Below, in pieces: positions 1-7,330 of a stretch of DNA of 11,038 nucleotides. The translations under genes were made by a program, and so were the position numbers. Within the stretch, counting starts at the first letter, position 1. Each line of letters starts with the position of its first letter. Origin of the DNA: CAG-877 sp045627525 (GTDB lineage Bacteria > Bacillota_I > Bacilli_A > RF39 > UBA660); the NCBI GenBank assembly GCA_045627525.1, contig JAZQNW010000009.1, positions 1 to 11,038 on the forward strand, given 5' to 3'. The notes beneath the pieces are model-generated. The model was given only the letters and a program-made list of their open reading frames with translations, made no database searches and was not told the origin of the DNA.

Positions 1-1128
1 AAATGAAACTATGAATAGTTCACTAATAAATTGAAGACAAACTTTTGATTTCTTCATTCCTATTGTTCTTAAAACTCCAATTTCATATTTTCTTTCTCTA
101 ATATTTATCATGTTTATTACAAGTAAAACTACTGTTCCAATTATTAACGTAATAATTAAGAATGTTGTTGCAAAGGTTTTTACATTAGATATTGTACTTG
201 TAGCATTTTCAACTTGATCTAAATTTGTTTGAACAGATAGATTTTCACTTAATCCTTTTTCTGTTAATTCTTCATTAAATTTATCTACCGCTTCACTATC
301 AGTAAGTATAAAAGTAGGAGTTGTTGTTGCTATTAAAGCGTCATTACTTTCTACTATTTTTTTAACTACATTAACATTTGTAATAATTGTATTTACTGAG
401 CCAGTAAACATGCTTATCATATTATCGTTATCTTCATTTTGTTCTTCGTATATTCCACTTACAATAAGCTCATAAGTTTTTGATGTGTCGTCGGTGTCAA
501 CAACTTTAATCGTGTCTCCAACACTTATATTATTAAGTGTTGCAAGTTCACTATTTATTAAACAATTATTACTTTCAAAATCATCTGATACTTCTCCATC
601 AGAAATTTTATAATTACCATTTATAAACTCATTCATTGAATCAATTGATGAATATCCTTTTAATGTAAAATCACCACTTGATTCATTACTGAACCTTTCT
701 TTTCCACCTGGTCCTCTTCTATTATCATTCATTCCATTATTAGAAGACATTTCTGCTTTATCTAAATTACTTGAGTTTACTCCTAGGCTCATTGTATAGT
801 AATAACTTTTTACATATTTACTATTAGCGTAATTTTCTATATCCTCTACACTAATATTATTAATTTCTCCAAATATATCTTCCATATTTTTTTTTGAGGT
901 ATCTTTATCTTCGGGATTAAAATCCTTCATCATATTTTCTCTATTTACTCCCAAAGTCGCTTCCACTTCATATTTTGACTTATAAGACTCTATTAAACTA
1001 CTTGATGAATTATTAATAGCGAGTGTTACAGCAGTAGCACATGATATTACGAGAATAATAATACCAATTAATAAATTTCTTCCTTTGTTTCTTGTAATTG
1101 AAACTATTGCATTTTTAAATATATACAT
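1..1128 (-). CDS. ABC transporter permease, MacB/FtsX type (partial, 3' end outside window)
   Basis: This is the N-terminal 376 codons of a membrane permease of an ABC exporter; the C-terminus runs off the left edge. Seen: a basic N-terminus, a first membrane helix at about residues 17-38, a large hydrophilic domain at about 40-315 expected outside the membrane, and a second helix at about 319-341. The second helix runs into INMINIRERKYEIGVLRTIG (about 338-357), the cytoplasmic signature typical of MacB/FtsX permeases. A Gly/Arg-rich stretch (RRGPGGKE, 137-144) sits in the outer domain. The ATG at 1128 is preceded by a strong AGGAGG. Family knowledge: such permeases work with a separate ATPase to export peptides or lipids or relay envelope signals. 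No ATPase is in the window, so one is probably encoded further left. The gene lies 74 bp downstream of the histidine kinase, behind a terminator and its own promoter with regulator-like repeats, so it is a likely target of that system. The substrate cannot be told. Confidence 0.9.
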   Translation of the reverse strand, partial: MYIFKNAIVSITRNKGRNLLIGIIILVISCATAVTLAINNSSSSLIESYKSKYEVEATLGVNRENMMKDFNPEDKDTSKKNMEDIFGEINNISVEDIENYANSKYVKSYYYTMSLGVNSSNLDKAEMSSNNGMNDNRRGPGGKERFSNESSGDFTLKGYSSIDSMNEFINGNYKISDGEVSDDFESNNCLINSELATLNNISVGDTIKVVDTDDTSKTYELIVSGIYEEQNEDNDNMISMFTGSVNTIITNVNVVKKIVESNDALIATTTPTFILTDSEAVDKFNEELTEKGLSENLSVQTNLDQVENATSTISNVKTFATTFLIITLIIGTVVLLVINMINIRERKYEIGVLRTIGMKKSKVCLQFISELFIVSF

Positions 1129-1153
1129 TTATATTCCTCCTTTTCTAAATACA

Positions 1154-1186
1154 AGTATATTTAAGAAAGATTAAATGAACATTAAA
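1154..1186 (-). promoter_or_regulatory. Activator-type promoter of the ABC permease with tandem 11-bp repeats
   Basis: Read on the minus strand, two contiguous 11-mers, TTTAATGTTCA (1186-1176) and TTTAATCTTTC (1175-1165), are followed after exactly 5 bp by a good -10 box, TATACT (1159-1154). No recognisable -35 box sits at the right distance; the repeats occupy its place. The start codon follows at 1128 behind AGGAGG. The same layout precedes the response regulator gene. Tandem repeats at 11-bp pitch next to the -10 box are typical of promoters activated by OmpR/PhoB-family regulators. That the neighbouring regulator binds here is inference. Confidence 0.7.
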
Positions 1187-1214
1187 AAAAGCAGATTTAT
1201 TATTAATTCTGCTT
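1184..1214 (-). terminator. Weak Rho-independent terminator overlapping the histidine kinase stop codon
   Basis: On the minus strand AAGCAGA (1214-1208) pairs with TCTGCTT (1195-1189) around a 12-nt loop, and a T run extends to 1184. The 5' arm encodes the last kinase codons and the TAA stop (1205-1203) lies in the loop, so a ribosome finishing the kinase would disturb the hairpin. The T run overlaps the first repeat of the permease promoter. The stem is short, so termination is probably partial. Confidence 0.55.
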
Positions 1215-2399
1215 AAAAATCACTTTAAATGTAGTATATCCGTCTTTACAATCAACAGTAATATTTCCTCTATGAGCTAGTGCAATATTTTTTGCTATAG
1301 CAAGCCCAAGACCATATCTACCATCATTTCTGTTTCTAGCTTTATCTACTCTATAAAACCTTTCAAATATTTTTGCTCTATCTTCTGGTTTTATTTCATC
1401 ACCTCTATTTACTACTTCCAAATTTATATTATTTTTTTCTGAATATAATCTTACTTTTACTTCAGAATCTTCATATCCATGCTTAATTGCATTATCAATT
1501 AATATACTTAAAAGTTCTTTAATTTTATCTAGATCGCATTCAAACTCTATATTTTTTTCTATCTCTAATGATAATGATAATTTATTTTCAAACATTAAAC
1601 TTTCAAAACTTAGTGCTTTATTATTAATTATTTTAGATAAATTTACTTTACTATAAACAATATCCGATTTTAAATTTTCTGTTTTAGATAGATCTAATAA
1701 ATTTAAAACTAATTTATTCATTCTTACTGATTCTTCTTTGATATTATTTAACCACTTTTTTTCTTTAGGATTTTCTTCATAAGTTTCAGCGCTAGCCATA
1801 ATTATAGCAAGCGGAGTTTTTAATTCGTGAGATGCATCATATATAAATTGTTTTTGTTTTTCAAATGATTCTTCCACTGGCTTTATTAACCATTTTGTTA
1901 GCATATAAGAAATATATAAAATTATTAACTCTATTATAATAAATAGTACTATACTTTTTAAAATATTTGATATTAAAAAATTTCTAACACGTACATTATT
2001 TATAATTATTAACTCATTTTGATGATTAAAAGAAAATAAATACTTACTTGTATAAAGACCCCCAATGCTATCAGGTTTTATTTTATGTGTATTAACTATA
2101 TTAACTATTTCACTGTCTGATAAACCATCATTAGCATAATTAATTATATTCCTAACTTTACCAAATCTATCAAATGAAATTATGTATATATCCATGCCAA
2201 TTAGTATGGGATTATTTGACATATTTTCTCTATCTGGTGATAAGATATTTTGTTTACTTGTAATTTTTTCTATTCTGCTTTTTATCTCATTATATTCATT
2301 ATTATAAATTGAAACGTTATATACAATTAATATAAATAACAAAAATATTGATAGGATGGAACTAATCAAAATGAATGTTTTATTTTTTAACTTTTTCAT
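1203..2399 (-). CDS. Sensor histidine kinase (two-component system)
   Basis: Membrane sensor kinase that autophosphorylates on His and passes the phosphate to the response regulator encoded just upstream. Seen in order: membrane helix 1 (about 8-29); an extracytoplasmic segment of about 115 residues with no domain I recognise; helix 2 (about 146-168); H box SHELKTP with His191; N box with Asn303 in LIDNAIKHG; G1 box NRGDEI (331-336); F box IFERFYRVD (344-352); and G2 box GRYGLGLAIAK (360-370). All catalytic motifs are intact. At 398 aa it is the ordinary size for a two-helix kinase. It is not a BceS-type intramembrane sensor, since the loop is long. No separate HAMP domain is obvious; the linker from helix 2 to the H box is short. 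The ATG overlaps the regulator's TGA (ATGA), implying translational coupling. The signal sensed is unknown. Confidence 0.95.
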   Translation of the reverse strand: MKKLKNKTFILISSILSIFLLFILIVYNVSIYNNEYNEIKSRIEKITSKQNILSPDRENMSNNPILIGMDIYIISFDRFGKVRNIINYANDGLSDSEIVNIVNTHKIKPDSIGGLYTSKYLFSFNHQNELIIINNVRVRNFLISNILKSIVLFIIIELIILYISYMLTKWLIKPVEESFEKQKQFIYDASHELKTPLAIIMASAETYEENPKEKKWLNNIKEESVRMNKLVLNLLDLSKTENLKSDIVYSKVNLSKIINNKALSFESLMFENKLSLSLEIEKNIEFECDLDKIKELLSILIDNAIKHGYEDSEVKVRLYSEKNNINLEVVNRGDEIKPEDRAKIFERFYRVDKARNRNDGRYGLGLAIAKNIALAHRGNITVDCKDGYTTFKVIFKQN

Positions 2400-3073
2400 T
2401 TTTCCACCTCTAACTTATATCCTATACCTCTAATTGCTTTTATTTCTACTTTTGAACCAATGGTTTTTAGTTTCTTTCTAATAAATGATATATATGCTTC
2501 CAAATTATTCGAAAAAGATTCATTATCTATTCCCCACACATTATCATATAAAAAATCTTTTGATACGACGTGCCCTGCATTATTTATTAAACATTCAATT
2601 AGTAATAATTCCTTATTTATTATTTCTATTTCTTCACCTGTAGTAGAACATTTTAAAATAGGTTTACTTATATCTAATTTTAAATCGTTATATTCTAGAA
2701 TGTTTTTATTTCTATTATCTTTTCTGAGCCTTGCGTTTACTCTTGCTACTAATTCTTCCATGTGAAAAGGCTTTGTTAAATAGTCATCTGCTCCTATTTC
2801 AAATCCTTCCAACTTATCATCAATAGAACTTCTTGCTGTCAACATAATAACTTCTGCTTTTATATTTTTTTCTTTTATATTTTTTAGTATTTCAAATCCA
2901 TTCATTTTAGGTAGCATGACATCTAAAAGAATTAAATCGTATATATCATTTAAAGCATTATATAGTCCTTCTTCTCCATCAAGAGAAATATCAACTTGAT
3001 ATTTTTCTTTTTTTAGCCTAGTTTCTATAAGTTCTGCTAATTTAAATTCATCTTCAACAACTAAAATTCTCAA
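2396..3073 (-). CDS. OmpR/PhoB-family response regulator
   Basis: DNA-binding response regulator, partner of the overlapping kinase gene. The receiver domain (1-115) has the acidic pocket E7/D8, phosphoacceptor Asp51 in LLDVMLP, Thr79 in MLTA and Lys101 in YLTKPF. The C-terminal winged helix (about 125-225) shows the family features ELLLIECLINNAGHVVSKD and AIRGIGYKLE. Its 225-aa length is standard. The start is a TTG at 3073, chosen because AGGTGGTG lies 7 nt upstream and the protein then begins MRILVVEDE as expected; no ATG is available in frame. The neighbouring rsuA-like gene, which lies upstream in the direction of transcription, ends in a terminator, so this two-gene unit starts its own transcript. 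The repeats in its promoter suggest autoregulation. The regulon probably includes the permease downstream (inference from shared repeats). Confidence 0.95.
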   Translation of the reverse strand: MRILVVEDEFKLAELIETRLKKEKYQVDISLDGEEGLYNALNDIYDLILLDVMLPKMNGFEILKNIKEKNIKAEVIMLTARSSIDDKLEGFEIGADDYLTKPFHMEELVARVNARLRKDNRNKNILEYNDLKLDISKPILKCSTTGEEIEIINKELLLIECLINNAGHVVSKDFLYDNVWGIDNESFSNNLEAYISFIRKKLKTIGSKVEIKAIRGIGYKLEVEK

Positions 3074-3096
3074 AGTAAATCACCACCTATAAATTG

Positions 3097-3129
3097 ATAA
3101 TAATTTATAAACGTTAAATAAACATTAAA
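3097..3129 (-). promoter_or_regulatory. Regulator promoter with tandem 11-bp operator repeats
   Basis: On the minus strand TTTAATGTTTA (3129-3119) is directly followed by TTTAACGTTTA (3118-3108), identical at 10 of 11 positions. After 5 bp comes TATTAT (3102-3097) as -10 box, then the AGGTGGTG ribosome binding site and the TTG start. The geometry is identical to the site before the ABC permease. A start point near 3090 would give a very short leader. The repeat pitch fits an OmpR-family dimer; binding by this regulator is inference. Confidence 0.7.
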
Positions 3130-3138
3130 TATAAAGAT

Positions 3139-3147
3139 ATTATATCA
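3139..3147 (-). promoter_or_regulatory. Extended -10 promoter upstream of the regulator operator
   Basis: TGATATAAT (3147-3139) is a perfect extended -10 element directly after the T run of the rsuA-like gene's terminator; there is no convincing -35. It could give basal expression of the two-component system. The operator repeats would then lie just downstream of its start point, where a bound regulator could also interfere. Not proven. Confidence 0.5.
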
Positions 3148-3148
3148 T

Positions 3149-3177
3149 AAAAAAAACTAGATATTTCTATCTTAGTT
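3149..3177 (-). terminator. Rho-independent terminator of the GNAT/tlyA/rsuA-like transcript
   Basis: On the minus strand AACTAAGATA (3177-3168) pairs with TATCTAGTT (3163-3155) with one bulged base and a 4-nt loop, followed by eight Ts (3156-3149). The 90 nt between the rsuA-like stop codon and this hairpin are A/T-rich with nothing recognisable. The stem sequence is nearly the same as that of the asnS terminator. Confidence 0.8.
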
Positions 3178-3267
3178 TTAGTTTACTATTTATTTTCTTT
3201 TAACTTTATTTATTTTGTAATTTTTGAATAATAGAGAATAATCTAATATACAAAATATTTTAATTTT

Positions 3268-3978
3268 CTATGAAATATTATCTTTTTTTATTAATTCTAA
3301 TTCATTATTAGTTAATTCTCTAACTTCTCCTACTTTTAAATCACTTGGCAAATACAAGTTACCCATGCATATTCTATTTAATTCAGTAACTTTGGCTTTA
3401 TAGCATCCAAACATTCTTTTTATTTGATGATATCTTCCTTCTTTTAAAGTTACTTTGCCTTTATATTCACTAATTATTTCCAATATAGCTTCTTTACATT
3501 CGCCATCATTCAATTTAACTCCGGATGAAAAACCATTAACCATTTCATCAGTAATAGGTATATCTATGGTGACTTCATATATCTTTTTTACATGTTTTTT
3601 AGGAGATAATATATCATGGGCAAATTCTCCATCATCTGTAATAATCATTAGTCCTGTAGTATCTTTATCTAACCTGCCTGCTGGAAATATTTTTTTTGTT
3701 TTATATTTGTCTGGAACAAGTTCTAAAACACTTATTCCTTCATTACTATCAGTTGTAGATATATAACCTTTAGGTTTATTTAAAATTAAGTAGAAATGTT
3801 TATTAATATCAATTTTTTCACCATTGATAACTATTTTAATATCTTCATCATATTTATTATCAGGTTTCTTTACTTGTTCATCATTAACAAATACTAATCC
3901 TCTTGAAATTAACTGTTTTATTTCTTTTCGACTATAATTTGTTTGTTCTGAAATTATACGATCTATTCTTTTAATAAT
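3268..3978 (-). CDS. RsuA/RluB-family rRNA pseudouridine synthase, probable AUU start
   Basis: Converts a specific uridine in ribosomal RNA to pseudouridine; the RsuA group acts on 16S rRNA. The open frame encodes an N-terminal S4 RNA-binding domain (RIDRIISEQTNYSRKEIKQL, then RGLVFVNDEQV), the LNKPKGYIST motif, the catalytic signature GRLDKDTTGL with the nucleophile Asp104, and LKEGRYHQIKRMF near the end. The length of 236 aa matches the family. From 3978 down to 3649 there is no ATG, GTG, TTG or CTG codon in frame; the first ATG (3648) lies after the catalytic Asp and would give a useless fragment. A GGGAGG at 3989-3984 is spaced 5 and 8 nt from two in-frame ATT codons (3978 and 3975), and the protein begins I-I-K-R-I-D as family members begin M-x-R-L-D. 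I therefore place the start at an AUU; an error in the assembly is the alternative. It lies 13 bp after tlyA, so the two are co-transcribed. Confidence 0.88.
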   Translation of the reverse strand: MIKRIDRIISEQTNYSRKEIKQLISRGLVFVNDEQVKKPDNKYDEDIKIVINGEKIDINKHFYLILNKPKGYISTTDSNEGISVLELVPDKYKTKKIFPAGRLDKDTTGLMIITDDGEFAHDILSPKKHVKKIYEVTIDIPITDEMVNGFSSGVKLNDGECKEAILEIISEYKGKVTLKEGRYHQIKRMFGCYKAKVTELNRICMGNLYLPSDLKVGEVRELTNNELELIKKDNIS

Positions 3979-3991
3979 ATGTACCTCCCAT

Positions 3992-4777
3992 TTATATATT
4001 TTTAAATGTATTATTAACCAATTTTTTTATATTAATAAGTGCATTATTATCAACTTTATTAGATATATAAGTTAAATATTCTATATTTCCATCCCCACCT
4101 CTAATTGGTGATGAAGTTAAATTCTTAACATAAAATCCATTTGAATTAAAATATTCTATCATTGATTTAATAATATCTATGTGAATTGTTTTGTTTAAAA
4201 TAACGCCCTTATATTTATCTGCTATATCTTTGCCACATTCAAATTGAGGCTTTATTAAGCATATCATATCAATTTTAATGTTTTCTAATACTATCTTATC
4301 TATTATCTTTTTCAAAGAGATAAAAGAAACATCACATACTGCTATATCTATATTTTTAAAATATTTACTATCAAATTCTCTAAAATTGGTTTGTTCATGC
4401 AAGTCAATTGCTGGATTATTTCGCAAAGATTCGTGCATTAAATTAGTTCCAACATCTATTGCTATAATTGCTTTAGCACCATGTTGAAGCGCACAATCAC
4501 AAAAACCTCCTGTACTAGAGCCGATATCCATTACTTTTAATCCTGACATATCTATATTGAATTCATTGATGGCTTTTTCAAGTTTTAGTCCTCCTCTAGA
4601 AACATATTTTAGTTTATCATTTTCTAGTATTTCTATGACATCATCATCATTTACTAAAAAATTTGCTTTATCTATTATTTTTCCATTGCATAATACAAAA
4701 TTATCTTTAATTAATTCTTGGGCTTTTGTTCGAGATGGAACCATATTTCTTATTACCATTTCTTTATCAATTCTCAT
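3992..4777 (-). CDS. tlyA: TlyA-family rRNA 2'-O-methyltransferase (hemolysin-like)
   Basis: SAM-dependent methyltransferase. TlyA of mycobacteria methylates ribose 2'-OH in 16S and 23S rRNA and its loss gives capreomycin resistance; many Firmicutes homologues are annotated as hemolysins without clear proof. Seen: S4 domain at 1-60 (MRIDKEMVIRNMVPSRTKAQ), the linker YVSRGGLKLEKAI, FtsJ-type fold with the SAM-binding MDIGSSTGGF (83-92), DVGTNLM (108-114), DVSFISL with Asp149, LIKPQFE with Lys176, and a C-terminal GNIEYL with Glu233. Lys65, Asp149, Lys176 and Glu233 would form the K-D-K-E tetrad. The length of 261 aa is typical. The only plausible start is the ATG at 4777; its AGGAGG lies 13 nt upstream, longer than usual. 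The 107 bp before it show no clear terminator or promoter, so read-through from the acetyltransferase gene is likely. The next S4 gene begins 13 bp downstream. Confidence 0.93.
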   Translation of the reverse strand: MRIDKEMVIRNMVPSRTKAQELIKDNFVLCNGKIIDKANFLVNDDDVIEILENDKLKYVSRGGLKLEKAINEFNIDMSGLKVMDIGSSTGGFCDCALQHGAKAIIAIDVGTNLMHESLRNNPAIDLHEQTNFREFDSKYFKNIDIAVCDVSFISLKKIIDKIVLENIKIDMICLIKPQFECGKDIADKYKGVILNKTIHIDIIKSMIEYFNSNGFYVKNLTSSPIRGGDGNIEYLTYISNKVDNNALINIKKLVNNTFKNI

Positions 4778-4884
4778 ACTTTTTTCAAAACCTCCTAAAA
4801 AATACTTGCCAATTATTTATAAGCTAATATTCTTATATTTTTGTTGCCTTTTACAGGTAATATAATCTTGTTTTATATTTAACC

Positions 4885-5820
4885 TTAAATTTTTTTGTGC
4901 CAAAATCCTATAGAATCTTCAGTTTCAAATCCTGCACTATTATATACCTTTTTTCTCCAATCATATGAATTAATATAAGCATTTTTAATATTCATTTCTT
5001 GTAGTCTTATCATTACACCATAAAGCATTTGTTTAGCTAGGCCTTGTTTTCTGTACTTTTCTCTTGTACAAACTGGCTCTATAAATGCAGTACTAGTATT
5101 CTTATCTACATAGCAAAAACAATATGTACAGATATCACCATCGTTAGTTACAATTAAACTTTCAAAGCTATCATTGTAAAATTTTGATTGTTTTCTTCCT
5201 TGATAAGCTAATGCTCCTTCCCTAAAACTTCCTGTTAATATTCCGTCATCATCAGAAGGCTTAAAGCCATAATGACAAGCTTTTGCTTTTTTGTTATCAT
5301 CTAATTCTTCTCCAAAAACTTGTCTATATCCATCTGGTAATGTAATTTTATATTCATTTTCTAATGGATGTTGAACATTATCATAATCTTCTTCTTCGTC
5401 TTTAATATATCCTCTTCTTAATAATTCATCAGACTGATATTTTAAACTATCATGAGAAATTACTAAAAAATCTACTTTTCCATCTTCTCCTTTTTCAAAA
5501 AGTGGAAGAAGTTCTTTTTCTGATAAATCTATCATTTCACTAAATATATTTTCATAGCCTTTTTTTATACAGCTATTAAATGAATCTCCATCTGGAATAA
5601 TCAAACCTATTATTTCATTTTTTTCTTCAAAAATATAAATAAAATCTGCTGATTTATTTAGCCCTCTTTCATCATGATAAAGAGTGTCAACTCTAAATAT
5701 TAAGTCATCGAAACGTTCTGGTAACCAGCATATCATATTATTATTTTCTTTATATTGATTTGTTAAAAACTCAATTATTCTATTATAATCTTTTTCTTTA
5801 TTAAATTTTTTTATTGTCAT
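4885..5820 (-). CDS. GNAT-family N-acetyltransferase with two tandem GNAT-like halves
   Basis: Acetyl-CoA-dependent N-acetyltransferase of unknown substrate. The C-terminal half (about 155-311) is a clear GNAT domain: IEPVCTREKYRKQGLAKQML (about 248-266) contains the R-x-x-G-x-A pyrophosphate loop, and YNSAGFE (293-299) is the usual motif B. The N-terminal half (1-140) begins like a GNAT domain (TIKKFNKEKDYNRIIEFL) but lacks the acetyl-CoA loop, so it is probably a degenerate second copy that helps build the substrate site. The middle (141-160) is strongly acidic. The ATG at 5820 has GAAAGG 10 nt upstream. It has its own promoter just after the asnS terminator and probably shares a transcript with tlyA, although no functional link between the two is evident. 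Confidence 0.88.
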   Translation of the reverse strand: MTIKKFNKEKDYNRIIEFLTNQYKENNNMICWLPERFDDLIFRVDTLYHDERGLNKSADFIYIFEEKNEIIGLIIPDGDSFNSCIKKGYENIFSEMIDLSEKELLPLFEKGEDGKVDFLVISHDSLKYQSDELLRRGYIKDEEEDYDNVQHPLENEYKITLPDGYRQVFGEELDDNKKAKACHYGFKPSDDDGILTGSFREGALAYQGRKQSKFYNDSFESLIVTNDGDICTYCFCYVDKNTSTAFIEPVCTREKYRKQGLAKQMLYGVMIRLQEMNIKNAYINSYDWRKKVYNSAGFETEDSIGFWHKKI

Positions 5821-5872
5821 AATAACCCAACCTTTCTATTCAATTATACAACAAAGAAGTTTTTCTTTAGTT

Positions 5873-5881
5873 ATTATAACA
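5873..5881 (-). promoter_or_regulatory. Extended -10 promoter of the acetyltransferase gene
   Basis: TGTTATAAT (5881-5873) matches the extended -10 consensus TGnTATAAT. The -35 position (5901-5896, TTTTAG) is poor and lies in the T-rich tail of the asnS terminator. A second TATAAT at 5848-5843 has no partner -35. The predicted leader is about 45 nt. Confidence 0.6.
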
Positions 5882-5895
5882 TATTACTCAAATAA

Positions 5896-5926
5896 CTAAA
5901 AACTAAGATATAAAATATCTTAGTTT
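5896..5926 (-). terminator. Rho-independent terminator of the asnA-asnS operon
   Basis: On the minus strand AAACTAAGATAT (5926-5915) pairs perfectly over 12 bp with ATATCTTAGTTT (5911-5900), loop of 3 nt, continued by further Ts. The position 17 bp after the asnS stop codon marks the end of the operon. The hairpin is symmetrical but the T tail is better on the minus strand. Confidence 0.85.
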
Positions 5927-5942
5927 AATTATATATAATTTT

Positions 5943-7313
5943 TTAATATTCACAGCTCTTATGAACTCTTGGATATGGTGTTACGTCTTTAATGCTTTCT
6001 ATTCCTGTTATGAACATTAAGAGTCTTTCAAATCCAATACCAAATCCACTTCTTTCACAAGTACCATATTTTCTTAATTTTAAATACCAATCATAATCTT
6101 CAATTTTCATATCTAATTCTTTCATTCTTGATATTAGTTTATCTAAATCTTCTTCTCTTTGACTCATACCAAATACTTCACCAATTCCAGGCATTTCTAA
6201 ATCAGCTCCTGCTACCGTACCATCTGGCATTTCTTTCATATAAAATGATTTTAATTCTTTAGGCCACATTGTTAAAAAGAATGGACATTTAAAATAATCT
6301 GTCAAATATTTTTCATGTTCTTTTGCTATATCCGAACCATATTCTGGTTTAAATTCAAATTCTTTTCCACTTTGTTTAAGTATTTCTATACATTCTTTAT
6401 ATGTAACTCTTTTAAACTTGCAGCTTAATACTTTTGTTAATCTTTCGATTAGGCCAGTTTCAACATATTTGTCTAAATACTCCATCTCATCTTTGGCATG
6501 ATCTAGTGTATATTTAATTACATATTTAACTAAGTCTTCGGCAATATCCATGATTCCTTCTAAATCACAAAAAGCTACTTCAGGTTCTATTTGCCAAAAT
6601 TCAGCAACATGATAAGGTGTATGCGATTTGTCTGCTCTAAATGTTGGACCAAATGTATATACTTTACTAAATGCTTGGGCAAATGTTTCTGCTTCAAATT
6701 GTGTTGATACAGATAATCCAATTTTTTTACCAAAGAAATCGTCTTCATAACTAACTTTTCCAGTTTTAGCAATTTCATCTAAATCCTGTGTTGTTACTTG
6801 AAACATTTCTCCTGCTCCTTCACAATCGCTTGCTGTAAAAATTGGCGCATGTAAATATAAATATCCTTGTGATTGAAAATATTCGTGTATCGCAATTGAT
6901 AAAATACTTCTTACTCTAAATATGGCTTGAAACAATGTTGTTCTAGGCCTTAAATATGCTTGTTCTCTTAAAAATTCGCGAGAATGTGATTTTGGTTGTA
7001 TTGGATAATCTTCTGAACAATCACCAATTAAAATAATTTCTTTTGCTTTTAATTCAAAAATTTGTTCTTCTGCTGGAGATTGAGTTAAGATTCCCTTTAC
7101 CTTAATTGCAGACCCAAAATGAATTTTTGTTATCTCTTCAAAATCTAATGTATCTTTATCGTATACGATTTGAATTTTTTTAAAACAAGTTCCATCTGAT
7201 AAATCAATAAAGCCTACTTCTTTCTGCTTACGGTGTTTTCTAATCCAGCCTTTAATTTCTATTTCTTTATCTAATAATTCCTTATAATCTTCATAAATTT
7301 TTCTTATTTCCAT
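5943..7313 (-). CDS. asnS: Asparaginyl-tRNA synthetase
   Basis: Attaches asparagine to tRNA-Asn in the cytoplasm; a class IIb synthetase. Seen: N-terminal OB-fold anticodon-binding domain (about 18-98, starting IEIKGWIRKHRKQKEVGFIDL); motif 1 region HAPIFTASDCEGAGEMF (155-171); motif 2 FRADKSHTPYHVAEFWQIEPE (225-245); and motif 3 GFGIGFERLLMFITG (423-437), followed by DVTPYPR. The motif 2 loop reads A-D-K-S-H-T with AEFW, which separates AsnRS from AspRS. The 456-aa length is normal. The ATG at 7313 has AGGAGG 8-9 nt upstream. It starts 17 bp after the asnA stop, so the two form one operon under the upstream T-box. Making asparagine (AsnA) and charging it (AsnS) from one T-box transcript is a known Lactobacillales/Clostridia arrangement. 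Confidence 0.97.
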   Translation of the reverse strand: MEIRKIYEDYKELLDKEIEIKGWIRKHRKQKEVGFIDLSDGTCFKKIQIVYDKDTLDFEEITKIHFGSAIKVKGILTQSPAEEQIFELKAKEIILIGDCSEDYPIQPKSHSREFLREQAYLRPRTTLFQAIFRVRSILSIAIHEYFQSQGYLYLHAPIFTASDCEGAGEMFQVTTQDLDEIAKTGKVSYEDDFFGKKIGLSVSTQFEAETFAQAFSKVYTFGPTFRADKSHTPYHVAEFWQIEPEVAFCDLEGIMDIAEDLVKYVIKYTLDHAKDEMEYLDKYVETGLIERLTKVLSCKFKRVTYKECIEILKQSGKEFEFKPEYGSDIAKEHEKYLTDYFKCPFFLTMWPKELKSFYMKEMPDGTVAGADLEMPGIGEVFGMSQREEDLDKLISRMKELDMKIEDYDWYLKLRKYGTCERSGFGIGFERLLMFITGIESIKDVTPYPRVHKSCEY

Positions 7314-7330
7314 TTTTGGCTCCTCCTTTT

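Noticed and set aside
2460..2765. Plus-strand ORF of 101 codons inside the response regulator
   Set aside because: Shadow of the regulator coding strand; no ribosome binding site or family resemblance.
3268..3648. Annotation of the RsuA-like gene from its first ATG (126 aa)
   Set aside because: It would remove the S4 domain and the catalytic GRLD motif, although the upstream frame is open and encodes both. The AUU start with GGGAGG is preferred.
4778..4884. A terminator or promoter between the acetyltransferase gene and tlyA
   Set aside because: Only short A/T-rich stems and a TATAAA without a usable -35 are visible; nothing I can support.
6587..6778. Minus-strand ORF of 63 codons inside asnS
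   Set aside because: Alternative frame within the motif 2 region of an intact asnS; no independent signal.
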